This document shows, one piece after another, positions 26,916-34,834 of a stretch of DNA of 39,953 nt. The number at the start of each line of letters is the position of its first letter. Position 1 is the stretch's first letter. The notes beneath the pieces are model-generated. The model saw nothing but the letters and a program-made list of their open reading frames with translations. It was not told the origin of the DNA and did no database searches. The position numbers and the translations under genes are program-made. This DNA comes from an uncultured Bacteroides sp. (lineage in GTDB: Bacteria > Bacteroidota > Bacteroidia > Bacteroidales > Bacteroidaceae): NCBI GenBank assembly GCA_944322355.1, contig CALUOT010000024.1:1-39953 (forward strand). The letters are read 5' to 3'.

Positions 26916-27960
26916 TTTGTTTCGCAACAAGTTAGGACAAGCCCAAATGCCTGTACGCGATGACTTCTGGGAAAACTTGCAACGGGACTTAATGATGAAC
27001 GAAGTGACGACCTCCCACCATTTTGTATTATCTCCTTCATGGTATCGGGTGGCGGCAGTCGCCTCGGTAGCTTTAGTATTGGGTGTAGCATCAATTGCAT
27101 TCTGGTTGTTTTCGCCTCAAGACGAACGGGAAAAATTTTTCCAGCCAATAGCAGTATTAACTCCCGAAACTACATTGAATGACGACCGGGTGGATCCATC
27201 TTTCACCAATGTACCTCAAACGCCCTCTCCCATTCAACCACCTCTCCGTCAACCGTCGTTTTCATCAAATAGTCATGAGCCACAAACGAATGATAGCCAA
27301 CCCACCCTGTCGGTCCGTTTCTCCATCACGATGAGTCAACGAACCTATGAACATACCCCCAAACATCGCCCATCGGGATATGCTTCGACTGCTTCTGAAC
27401 AACATACCTATTCAACCGATAATCAGGCAGTCCATGAAGAGCCACAACCCCCAACGACTTCCCCTTTGAAAGCCAGGAAATGGGCTCTGAAAGCCTATCT
27501 AGGCACCTCATTACCCAAAGAAGACTTCCGAATGCCTTTAACGGTTGGTTTCCAAGTAGAACGTCTACTAGGAGAACGATGGACAATAGAAGCCGGACTG
27601 CAATATAACCGGTTGTACAATACGTCCAAAGATGATGTAGGTACGCTTCATACATTGGCCATACCCATAAAAGCCAATTACTTATTAGCCGGCAATTCCA
27701 AAGTAGATTTTTATGCGCTGGCAGGTGGAGCTATCGAGAAATGTGTAGCCGGTACATCTGACAATAGTTTTCGTGCCGAACCGGTACAATTGTCCGTTAA
27801 CGCCGGATTGGGCCTTCGCTACAAACTAACCGACCGTCTTGCTCTTTTTGCAGAACCCAGTGTTTCTTATCATTTTGATACGGACTCACCTACCCGTTCC
27901 TTGTATACAGAGCGTCCTACTAATTTCAATCTTTTGTGTGGTGTCCGCATGATTTATTAA
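26890..27960 (+). CDS. Putative dual membrane-spanning anti-sigma factor with outer-membrane barrel (Dma-like)
   Basis: A 356-residue protein with three parts. Residues 1-50 are a soluble, charged cytoplasmic segment (FRNKLGQAQMPVRDDFWENL) like short anti-sigma domains. Residues 51-74 are one strong transmembrane helix (WYRVAAVASVALVLGVASIA). Residues 75-195 are a Pro/Ser/Thr/Gln-rich, low-complexity linker long enough to cross the periplasm. Residues 196-356 form an outer-membrane beta-barrel-like domain (KWALKAYLGTSLP to LCGVRMIY) with alternating hydrophobic strands and a terminal aromatic residue. This is the layout reported, as I recall, for Dma proteins of Bacteroides thetaiotaomicron, which pair with Das sigma factors and affect outer-membrane vesicle formation. 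Overlap with the sigma gene supports the pairing. Confidence 0.82.
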   Translation: MEKKEGINSLFRNKLGQAQMPVRDDFWENLQRDLMMNEVTTSHHFVLSPSWYRVAAVASVALVLGVASIAFWLFSPQDEREKFFQPIAVLTPETTLNDDRVDPSFTNVPQTPSPIQPPLRQPSFSSNSHEPQTNDSQPTLSVRFSITMSQRTYEHTPKHRPSGYASTASEQHTYSTDNQAVHEEPQPPTTSPLKARKWALKAYLGTSLPKEDFRMPLTVGFQVERLLGERWTIEAGLQYNRLYNTSKDDVGTLHTLAIPIKANYLLAGNSKVDFYALAGGAIEKCVAGTSDNSFRAEPVQLSVNAGLGLRYKLTDRLALFAEPSVSYHFDTDSPTRSLYTERPTNFNLLCGVRMIY

Positions 27961-27978
27961 TAAAAAAGTAATACAGAT

Positions 27979-28515
27979 ATGACTATTCGTTATTTTATAT
28001 ACCGTTTGACTATAGGTTGCCTGTTGATGTTCACCTTCGCTTCTTGTTCAGAGGAAGTGCTCGATTACAACAATCCGGATGTAAAAGTCTTCGTCGAACA
28101 ACTGAAATCCGGGCATTATGTAGCTCAAGGAGCCAACGGCATAGACCAAGTTCCCAAATTTAAAAAAGAAGATATAGAAGATTTATTGAATTATGCGGAT
28201 GATCTGAGAGAGATACCATCCTTTCCTTTAGCAGCCGTTTCCTATTCAGCAGGTGGCAAACTTCGCTTGGGGGAATGTATTTTGTGGACGGTAGAAACTA
28301 TCCGATTAGGCCATCATGCTTCTATGGGTTGCAAAATGGTTCACGTCAATGCCGAGAATTATGAAGGAATATATTTCCTCTCGGACGAAGAAGTCCTCGA
28401 TGCCGTGTCACGTTATCGCCATTGGTGGGAGAACCGAAAATATCCACGTACCATGTGGACTATTGATCCCTGTGCCGATGAGCCTCTGTGCGGTAGTGGA
28501 TACATGTGGTGGTGA
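27979..28515 (+). CDS. Lipoprotein of the sigma/anti-sigma operon (DUF4943-type)
   Basis: A 178-residue lipoprotein with a lipobox ending at Cys23 (MFTFASCSEE). The residues after the Cys, S-E-E, resemble the Bacteroidota surface-export signal, so it may face outward. The mature part includes KFKKEDIEDLLNYADDLREIPSFP, RLGECILWTVETIRLG and a Trp/Tyr-rich tail ending GSGYMWW. I believe it belongs to DUF4943, a family of unknown function, but I am not certain. It starts 18 bases after the Dma-like gene, so it is very likely co-transcribed and a candidate envelope partner or target of that system. Confidence 0.72.
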   Translation: MTIRYFIYRLTIGCLLMFTFASCSEEVLDYNNPDVKVFVEQLKSGHYVAQGANGIDQVPKFKKEDIEDLLNYADDLREIPSFPLAAVSYSAGGKLRLGECILWTVETIRLGHHASMGCKMVHVNAENYEGIYFLSDEEVLDAVSRYRHWWENRKYPRTMWTIDPCADEPLCGSGYMWW

Positions 28516-28551
28516 ATTCCATAGAAAATTGACTATTAACAACAGCTGTCA

Positions 28552-29223
28552 GTGAAACGATATTTCCTCCTGGGAAGTTTACTCTTGTGGACTGCTTTTT
28601 CTCTTTATGCCCAAGAGTGGACCAAAAAAGACTCTTTACGTTTGGAGCAACTGCTTCAAACAAAAGGAGAAATCAAACTGAATTTAGATGCAGTAAAAGA
28701 CTTGAATAAAATGTTTGGTGAACCAGAGATCATGGAAACCAAACCTTGGTTGGAAGTAAACGAAACATTACCGGCTGTGGATGGCATCAAGCCCCGAAAG
28801 GTAAAAATCACCTTATTCCCTTATACGGCCAACACACCTTATAACTGGGACCCTGTTCATCAACGTAAAATCCGTATCGACAAAAACACATGGCGTAATG
28901 ATCGCTTCTACGAACTTAAAAAACTACGAATCTACTCCAATTGGGCCCAATCGCCACTTGACCCCGGCCCTCGCGAATCGGTTGAGCAAATTGAAGCCAC
29001 CGGTTTGCAGTATAGCCCCGTAGGATATGCCGGAGGACAAACAGTCTTCATGTGGCAATCCGTAGGCAAGCCCTCAGGATACAGCCTCATGCCGGACAAG
29101 GATTTTTGGAACCGGAAAGGACGAAAACGCCGATTGCGTACCCTGGAAGTACTCCGCACGTATGCCGATTCTACCCGCATCGAACCAAAAGATTCACTTA
29201 AACGTCACCCGCTTATTCATTAA
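28552..29223 (+). CDS. Secreted protein of the sigma/anti-sigma operon (DUF4858-type)
   Basis: A 223-residue protein with a signal peptide (MKRYFLLGSLLLWTAFSLYAQ, cleaved near residue 21). The best start is a GTG at 28552, with no ATG giving the signal peptide. The mature protein has KLNLDAVKDLNKMFGEP, KITLFPYTANTPYNWDP and a basic tail (KGRKRRLRTLEVLR). I recall DUF4858 for this kind of protein, with low certainty; no catalytic motif is seen. It follows the lipoprotein gene by 36 bases. Its last 30 bases overlap, on the opposite strand, the end of the GtrA-family gene. Confidence 0.7.
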   Translation: MKRYFLLGSLLLWTAFSLYAQEWTKKDSLRLEQLLQTKGEIKLNLDAVKDLNKMFGEPEIMETKPWLEVNETLPAVDGIKPRKVKITLFPYTANTPYNWDPVHQRKIRIDKNTWRNDRFYELKKLRIYSNWAQSPLDPGPRESVEQIEATGLQYSPVGYAGGQTVFMWQSVGKPSGYSLMPDKDFWNRKGRKRRLRTLEVLRTYADSTRIEPKDSLKRHPLIH

Positions 29224-29574
29224 AAAGTTCACGATACCATAGACAAAAAGTCCCAGAAACTGAGCCAGATATTCGTTGCAATGCAAACCTTCCACTAACC
29301 CGACGAGAAAAAGGAACTGGGCTCCATAAGCCAGCCCGAAAGCGATAAGAAAGAGCAGCACCTGACGCCAGGTGTTGCTCTTTTTATAAGTAGGAAATAT
29401 CCAATACTTACTCCAGATAAAGTTATGTGTCTGTGCCACAATATAAGCCACTACATTGGCCAACATATAATCTTCATCCGCCACGTGCATCATCAACCAC
29501 ACCATCAAAGCCGTAATCAATGCATTGAGCGTGCCTATGGTGGCAAAACGGAATACTCGCGTGGTTTCTTTCAC
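29194..29574 (-). CDS. GtrA-family small membrane protein
   Basis: A 126-residue protein with four hydrophobic segments (about residues 8-30, 36-56, 68-90 and 98-118). The N-terminal FRFATIGTLNALITALM and the central YIVAQTHNFIWSKYWIF, with the conserved N-F-x(4)-W-x-F type motif, are typical of GtrA/DPMS-like proteins. Such proteins are thought to help flip lipid-linked sugars or modify lipid-linked glycans at the inner membrane. The exact role here is unknown. It follows aspS by 29 bases and is probably co-transcribed with it. Its end overlaps the DUF4858-type gene by 30 bases on the other strand. Confidence 0.88.
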   Translation of the reverse strand: MKETTRVFRFATIGTLNALITALMVWLMMHVADEDYMLANVVAYIVAQTHNFIWSKYWIFPTYKKSNTWRQVLLFLIAFGLAYGAQFLFLVGLVEGLHCNEYLAQFLGLFVYGIVNFLMNKRVTFK

Positions 29575-29603
29575 TAGTGCTCTCTCCTCCTGTTTTATAA
29601 GGT

Positions 29604-31361
29604 TTACTCCTTCACGTCTACAATCAGATTCAGCTCATCCAACTGCTTCTGGTCCAGATAACCCGGGGCATCCAACATCACATCGCGTCCCGAATTGTTC
29701 TTCGGGAAAGCTATACAGTCGCGGATACTATCCAGTCCGGCGAAGATGCTCACCCAACGGTCGAGTCCATAAGCCAAACCTCCGTGAGGGGGAGCACCGA
29801 ACTTGAAAGCATTCATCAGGAAACCGAATTGTTCTTGTGCTTTCTCCGGTGTGAAGCCCAATATCTCGAACATCTTGGCCTGTAACTGAGCGTCGTGAAT
29901 ACGGATAGAACCTCCCCCCAACTCTACGCCGTTGCAAACCATATCATAGGCATCGGCACGAACCGCAGCCGGGTCAGTATCAAGCAAAGGAATGTCTTCG
30001 TCTTTCGGATGGGTGAAAGGATGGTGCATAGCCATCAAACGACCTTCTTCTTCGCTCCACTCGAACATAGGGAAGTCCACCACCCAAAGCAAAGCAAACT
30101 TATCTTTATCGCGCAGCCCCAACTGATTACCCATCTCCAGACGGAGTTCGCAAAGTTGCTTACGGGTCTTCATGGCATCATCGCCACTCAATATCAGTAT
30201 CAAATCGCCCGGCTTGGCACCAAAGGCCTCTTTCATACGCTGAAGCACATCTTGCGAATAGAACTTGTCCACACTGGACTTCACATTCCCATCAGCTTCC
30301 ACTCGGGCATATACCAGACCTTTCGCACCAATTTGCGGGCGCTTCACAAACTCTGTCAGAGCATCAAGCTGCTTGCGGGTGTAGTGAGCCGCTCCCTCAG
30401 CACAAATACCTCCGACATAGGCAGCCTGGTCGAACACAGAGAAACCATATCCCTTGAGGATATCCATCAGCTCCACGAACTTCATGCCAAAACGCAAGTC
30501 GGGCTTATCGCTTCCATAATACTTCATGGCTTCGGCCCAAGGCATGCGTTGGAAAGGTTCGGTCAACTCTACGCCACGGAGCTCTTTGAAAAGGTATTTG
30601 GCCATGCCTTCAAAGAGGTTGATGACATCATCTTGTTCCACAAAAGACATCTCGCAATCGATTTGGGTGAACTCTGGCTGACGGTCAGCACGCAGGTCTT
30701 CATCGCGGAAACACTTGGCTATCTGGAAATAACGGTCGAAACCGGATACCATAAGGAGTTGCTTCAAAGTCTGAGGACTTTGCGGCAAAGCATAAAACTG
30801 CCCTGGATTCATGCGAGAAGGCACCACAAAGTCGCGAGCACCTTCGGGAGTAGACCCGATAAGCAATGGGGTCTCCACTTCAATGAAGCCCTGGCTATCA
30901 AGATACTTACGCACTTCGATAGTCATTTTATGACGTAATTCCAGATTCTTGCGAACAGCCGTGCGTCGCAAATCCAAATAACGGTATTTCATACGGATAT
31001 CATCGCCTCCGTCCGTGTTGTCTTCAATAGTGAAAGGAGGAGTCTGTGCCGTGTTGAGCACATTAAGTTCGGATACAATAATTTCAATGTCCCCCGTAGG
31101 AATATTACTATTCTTGCTGAAGCGTTCATTCACCGCTCCCTTCACCTGAATGACGTATTCACGCCCCAAGCGGTTGGCCTGTTCACAAAGTGCTGCATTC
31201 ACTTCTTCGTTGAATACCAATTGAGTAATGCCATAACGATCGCGCAAGTCGACGAATGTCATACCTCCCATCTTACGGCTACGCTGCACCCATCCGGCCA
31301 GCGTCACTTGCTTATTGACATCGGAGATGCGAAGTTCTCCACACGTGTGTGTTCTATACAT
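29604..31361 (-). CDS. aspS: Aspartate-tRNA ligase
   Basis: A 585-residue bacterial-type AspRS. It has the N-terminal OB-fold anticodon-binding domain ([26 protein letters not shown], about 18-43), class II motif 2 in [19 protein letters not shown], a GAD insertion domain, and motif 3 in [15 protein letters not shown]. It charges tRNA-Asp. Length and start ([15 protein letters not shown]) are as expected. A -7 box TACTTTTG lies 29 bases upstream. Confidence 0.97.
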   Translation of the reverse strand: MYRTHTCGELRISDVNKQVTLAGWVQRSRKMGGMTFVDLRDRYGITQLVFNEEVNAALCEQANRLGREYVIQVKGAVNERFSKNSNIPTGDIEIIVSELNVLNTAQTPPFTIEDNTDGGDDIRMKYRYLDLRRTAVRKNLELRHKMTIEVRKYLDSQGFIEVETPLLIGSTPEGARDFVVPSRMNPGQFYALPQSPQTLKQLLMVSGFDRYFQIAKCFRDEDLRADRQPEFTQIDCEMSFVEQDDVINLFEGMAKYLFKELRGVELTEPFQRMPWAEAMKYYGSDKPDLRFGMKFVELMDILKGYGFSVFDQAAYVGGICAEGAAHYTRKQLDALTEFVKRPQIGAKGLVYARVEADGNVKSSVDKFYSQDVLQRMKEAFGAKPGDLILILSGDDAMKTRKQLCELRLEMGNQLGLRDKDKFALLWVVDFPMFEWSEEEGRLMAMHHPFTHPKDEDIPLLDTDPAAVRADAYDMVCNGVELGGGSIRIHDAQLQAKMFEILGFTPEKAQEQFGFLMNAFKFGAPPHGGLAYGLDRWVSIFAGLDSIRDCIAFPKNNSGRDVMLDAPGYLDQKQLDELNLIVDVKE

Positions 31362-31389
31362 TTCTTCTTACTATTTAGTTTTTAGCGTA

Positions 31390-31397
31390 CAAAAGTA
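31390..31397 (-). promoter_or_regulatory. -7 box of aspS
   Basis: On the minus strand TACTTTTG matches TAnnTTTG. It lies 29 bases before the aspS ATG and between the aspS start and the lipid kinase stop. No clear TTTG partner upstream. Confidence 0.5.
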
Positions 31398-31418
31398 CGG
31401 AATATTTGTTATTTCCTC

Positions 31419-32462
31419 TTATTTTTGAGTCAGCTTTTTAATGCGCCGTTTCCCTTTGTCCAAAATTACCTTGTGACGCTGGGTGAAATCGTCCACAAAT
31501 GCTTCATTCAATTGACGCAAGCCGTTGATGTAATCCTGTGCCCGTTGCAGGACATTCACTGAAGGCTTCTCCACATGCCGGGGCACGATTACCCTCAACT
31601 CCTTTTGCACAATTTTCACCTCTACATCCTTGTCAGTCATCATAGGATCACCGTCGTAATGCACCACTCCCGGATTCGACCGATGAATACAGAGCGATTT
31701 ACACTGAAAAGTCTTGATGCGGCTATTCTGATCGATTCTCTTATTAAATAACTGAAAAGCTAACGTAGGCACATCGAGCATGGTAAAAGGCTCTAAAATA
31801 GTAACATCGAGCAACCCGTCGTCCAACGTGGCCCGGGGCGTGATATAAGCATTATTTCCATATTGCGAAGCATTACCGCAAGCTATCAGGAAAGCCTTGT
31901 AGCGTGTAGAGACATTTCCATCCATCTCGAGCTCATACACTTCGGGTTCATATTGCAAACTTTCACGCAAGGTCTGCTCCAAGTAAGTGAGCGGTCCCCG
32001 CTTCCCTGCCTGGGAGAACTTCAGACTAACCAAAGCATCAAACCCTACCCCGCAAGTGCAGAAGAAAGGTCTCCCGTTAATTTTCCCATAATCAATAGTC
32101 TCGATCTTGCCTTTATTAAGAATCTCGATAGCCTTCCGAGGTTCCAAAGGAATTTGCAGATGCCGGGCCAAGCCATTGCCCGAACCACACGGAATGATGC
32201 CTAAAGCCGTCTGTGTATGCACCAGCGAGCGAGCTATCTCGTTGATGGTGCCATCGCCTCCTATAGCTACCACGGCATAAGCTCCTTCGTCAGCCTTCTG
32301 TGCGGCAAGCTCCACCGCATGACCGGCATACTCCGTATAAATGATTTCCCGGATATATTGCTCCTTGTCAAGATCTTCTTCAATCCACTTCAATATCTGT
32401 TCTTTTCCCTGAGTCCCCGATATCGGATTGATGATAAACACTATTTTCTTCTTATCTTCCAT
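31419..32462 (-). CDS. Diacylglycerol/sphingoid-kinase-like lipid kinase
   Basis: A 347-residue protein of the DAGK_cat (YegS/BmrU) family. The N-terminal domain shows VFIINPISGTQGK (residues 8-20), the nucleotide-binding GGDGTINEIA (68-77) and PCGSGNGLARHL (91-102); the C-terminal half is the beta-sandwich with GLLDVTIL and VVHYDGDPM. Such enzymes phosphorylate diacylglycerol, ceramide or sphingoid bases with ATP. The start is the ATG at 32462 (MEDKKKIVFI); the frame runs 37 codons further but crosses the promoter. It is divergent from serine palmitoyltransferase, so a sphingolipid substrate is an attractive guess, not shown by the sequence. Confidence 0.9.
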   Translation of the reverse strand: MEDKKKIVFIINPISGTQGKEQILKWIEEDLDKEQYIREIIYTEYAGHAVELAAQKADEGAYAVVAIGGDGTINEIARSLVHTQTALGIIPCGSGNGLARHLQIPLEPRKAIEILNKGKIETIDYGKINGRPFFCTCGVGFDALVSLKFSQAGKRGPLTYLEQTLRESLQYEPEVYELEMDGNVSTRYKAFLIACGNASQYGNNAYITPRATLDDGLLDVTILEPFTMLDVPTLAFQLFNKRIDQNSRIKTFQCKSLCIHRSNPGVVHYDGDPMMTDKDVEVKIVQKELRVIVPRHVEKPSVNVLQRAQDYINGLRQLNEAFVDDFTQRHKVILDKGKRRIKKLTQK

Positions 32463-32488
32463 GCGAAAAAGTTGCTTAACATGTTTTG

Positions 32489-32598
32489 CAAAAGTAATAC
32501 AAATCCACCAAACAATATACATTATTTCGCTTTTAAACACCGAAAGTGAGATTTTTCCAACCAAAAGGAACATACAACAACATATTTTATTATCTTTG
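32489..32598. promoter_or_regulatory. Divergent -7 boxes of the lipid kinase and spt genes
   Basis: Minus strand: TACTTTTG at 32496-32489, 27 bases before the kinase ATG. Plus strand: TATCTTTG at 32591-32598, 58 bases before the spt ATG. Both match TAnnTTTG; the -33 elements are not obvious. The two starts share one 193-base spacer, which suggests joint control. Confidence 0.55.
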
Positions 32599-32655
32599 CC
32601 CCCAATTTTAATAAGTGATGAATATATCGTACTTATATATTATAAAGACAAATCT

Positions 32656-33843
32656 ATGAGTTTACTAAAAGACAAATTTGCGAAATACGACGCGCCACAA
32701 CAGTTTATGGCTAAAGGAGTATATCCCTATTTTCGCGAAATTGATAGCCACCAGGATACGGAGGTATGGATGGATGGCAAGAAAGTGTTGATGTTCGGCT
32801 CAAACGCTTACATGGGGCTTACATATGACCAACGAATCATTGACGCAGCCAAAGCAGCTACTGACAAATACGGTACAGGATGCGCAGGCTCACGCTTCCT
32901 GAACGGGACGCTTGACATTCACGTCGAGTTGGAAAAAGAACTGGCGGCATTCGTCGGGAAAGACGAGGCACTCTGCTTCTCTACAGGATTCACCGTGAAC
33001 GAAGGAGTTATCCCTACGCTGGTAGGCCGCGGCGATTACATCATTTGCGATGACCGTGACCATGCCTCTATCGTAGACGGACGACGTTTGTCTTTCGCCA
33101 CCCAACTGAAATACAAACACAACGACATGGAAGATTTGGAGAAAGAACTCCAGAAATGCGACCCTAACGCTGTGAAGCTGATTGTGGTGGATGGTGTGTT
33201 CTCCATGGAGGGTGATTTGGCTAACCTGCCCGAAATTGTCCGCCTGAAGAAGAAATACAACGCCAGCATCTACGTGGATGAAGCCCACGGCATCGGTGTT
33301 TTCGGTAAGCAAGGCCGAGGTGTATGCGACCACTTCGGCGTGACGGATGACGTAGACCTCATCATGGGTACGTTCAGCAAGTCATTGGCTTCCATCGGCG
33401 GATTCGTGGCCGGAGACAAAGAAGTCATCAACTGGGTGCGCCACAATGCCCGCTCATACATCTTCCAAGCCAGCAGCACACCGGCTGCTACAGCTGCCGC
33501 TCGCGAGGCGTTGCACATCATTCAGAATGAACCCGAACGCATCCAGCGCCTATGGGAACTTACCCACTATGCCCTGAAAGCCTTCCGCGAGGCAGGATTC
33601 GAGATTGGCGACACGGAATCGCCCATCATCCCCCTCTACGTGCGCGACACTGATAAAACATTCTTAGTCACCAAGATGGCATTCGACGAAGGTATCTTTA
33701 TCAACCCCGTTATCCCGCCTGCCTGTGCCCCGCAAGACACCTTGGTACGTGTAGCCCTCATGGCCACCCACACCAAAGAGCAGATAGACTATGCCGTGGA
33801 GAAGCTGGCCAAGTGCTTCCGCCAACTGGGCATTATCGCATAA
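32656..33843 (+). CDS. spt: Serine palmitoyltransferase
   Basis: A 395-residue alpha-oxoamine synthase. It condenses L-serine with an acyl-CoA to a 3-ketosphinganine, the first step of sphingolipid synthesis, with PLP. The PLP lysine is Lys242 in GTFSKSLASIGGF; DEAHGIGVFG, the substrate-site GSRFLNGT and the DRDHASIVDGRRLSF segment are present. The sequence closely follows my memory of the Bacteroides thetaiotaomicron enzyme (BT_0870), including the N-terminus MSLLKDKFAKYD and the end region PPACAPQDTLVRVALMATHT, so it is preferred over biotin synthase BioF or glycine C-acetyltransferase. The ATG at 32656 is chosen for that reason; upstream codons cross the promoter. Confidence 0.92.
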   Translation: MSLLKDKFAKYDAPQQFMAKGVYPYFREIDSHQDTEVWMDGKKVLMFGSNAYMGLTYDQRIIDAAKAATDKYGTGCAGSRFLNGTLDIHVELEKELAAFVGKDEALCFSTGFTVNEGVIPTLVGRGDYIICDDRDHASIVDGRRLSFATQLKYKHNDMEDLEKELQKCDPNAVKLIVVDGVFSMEGDLANLPEIVRLKKKYNASIYVDEAHGIGVFGKQGRGVCDHFGVTDDVDLIMGTFSKSLASIGGFVAGDKEVINWVRHNARSYIFQASSTPAATAAAREALHIIQNEPERIQRLWELTHYALKAFREAGFEIGDTESPIIPLYVRDTDKTFLVTKMAFDEGIFINPVIPPACAPQDTLVRVALMATHTKEQIDYAVEKLAKCFRQLGIIA

Positions 33844-33879
33844 CTTTCTTCTTCGCAAAGAGGAGACCCAAACAAAGAG

Positions 33880-33909
33880 AGAGGGTATGTCGAAATAGAC
33901 ATACCCTCT
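33880..33909 (+). terminator. Intrinsic terminator of spt
   Basis: AGAGGGTATGTC, a 6-base loop and GACATACCCTCT form a perfect 12-bp stem 37 bases after the spt stop, followed by GTTTGT. It is the same kind of stem as those after hisS and the GH97 gene. Confidence 0.8.
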
Positions 33910-33954
33910 GTTTGTATTCCCCTGCCGGACTTTCACACCTGATGCTTCACAAAG

Positions 33955-34052
33955 TGTGAAGCCTTCACACCCTTTCACGATTTTAGTGTGAAGCCTTCAC
34001 AGCCCTGATGTTACATCGTCACAGTACTACTGTTACATCGTCACAGTACTAC
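33955..34052. repeat. 22-bp tandem array with a 32-bp-displaced copy (array A6)
   Basis: Two perfect 22-bp copies starting TGTTACATCGTCACAG occupy 34009-34030 and 34031-34052. A diverged unit, TGTGAAGCCTTCACAGCC at 33987, keeps the register and shares TGT and TTCACAG-like positions. An almost identical copy of that unit lies at 33955, 32 bases upstream. Dyads: GTGTGAAG-C-CTTCACAC at 33954-33970, and CACAGTA-C-TACTGTG at 34042-34056. Confidence 0.85.
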
Positions 34053-34102
34053 TGTGAAAGGACGAAAGTCAAGAGGCGCACCCTCTTTTCTTTTTTATCC
34101 CT

Positions 34103-34780
34103 TTACAGATTCGTCTCCGGTACCACTTGTCCGTCGAACAAGTTGATGATGCGGTCGGCAAAGCCGGCATCGTGCTGGGAGTGTGTCACCATCACAATGG
34201 TCGTACCCTCACGATTAAGTTCCTTCAATAAATCCATGACTTCCTTGCCGTTCTTCGAATCCAGATTACCGGTAGGCTCATCGGCCAAGATAAGCTTCGG
34301 CCCCGCTACCACGGCACGGGCAATGGCCACACGTTGCTGCTGACCTCCGCTGAGTTGTTGTGGGAAATGCTTGGCGCGGTGCATGATGGCCATACGCTCC
34401 ATCGCCTGCTCCACCCGGCGCTTGCGTTCGGCCTGCGGGACGCCCATGTAAAGCAAAGGCAACTCTATGTTCTCATAAACATTCAGCTCGTCAATCAGGT
34501 TAAAACTCTGAAAGACAAAGCCGATGACACCCTTCCGAAGACTGGTTCGCTGAGCCTCGGTGTACTTCGACACCTCAGTGCCGTTCAGGTAATACTCACC
34601 CGACGTGGGGTTGTCCAGCAAACCAAGAATGTTGAGCAACGTAGACTTGCCACATCCCGACGGTCCCATGATGGCCACGAACTCGCCTTCGTTTACTTCG
34701 ATACTTACCCCGTTCAATGCCAGGGTCTGCACTTCTTCCGTGCGGAAGATTTTCTGTAGATTTACGGTTTTAATCATCAT
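34103..34780 (-). CDS. ABC transporter ATPase, LolD/MacB type
   Basis: A 225-residue nucleotide-binding subunit. Walker A is GPSGCGKST (Lys45), the signature is LSGGQQQRVAIARA, Walker B is LILADEPTGNLD, and the switch His is in TIVMVTHSQHDA. The compact length and the FQSFNLIDELNVYENIELPL segment are typical of ATPases serving FtsX/MacB-type permeases, which move lipoproteins or drive periplasmic processes rather than import solutes. It is the last gene of the operon, 54 bases after the nearest permease gene. Confidence 0.93.
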   Translation of the reverse strand: MMIKTVNLQKIFRTEEVQTLALNGVSIEVNEGEFVAIMGPSGCGKSTLLNILGLLDNPTSGEYYLNGTEVSKYTEAQRTSLRKGVIGFVFQSFNLIDELNVYENIELPLLYMGVPQAERKRRVEQAMERMAIMHRAKHFPQQLSGGQQQRVAIARAVVAGPKLILADEPTGNLDSKNGKEVMDLLKELNREGTTIVMVTHSQHDAGFADRIINLFDGQVVPETNL

Positions 34781-34834
34781 TTTCTTTTATTTCTTAGCGT
34801 TAATAATAAATTGTATTTTGTAATTATCCGTATG

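Larger units (their letters stand above)
33844..34102. other. Convergent spacer between spt and the ABC ATPase gene
   Basis: No gene is visible in 259 bases. It holds the spt terminator (33880-33909), hairpins GTGTGAAG/CTTCACAC, a 22-bp repeat array (33987-34052, with one copy displaced to 33955), and a second possible plus-strand terminator at 34071-34097 (AAGAGG/CCTCTT followed by TTCTTTTTT). Confidence 0.65.

Noticed and set aside
32428-32655. 76-residue N-terminal extension of serine palmitoyltransferase
   Set aside because: It crosses the divergent promoter region and the kinase start, and the known Bacteroides enzyme begins at the equivalent of the ATG at 32656.
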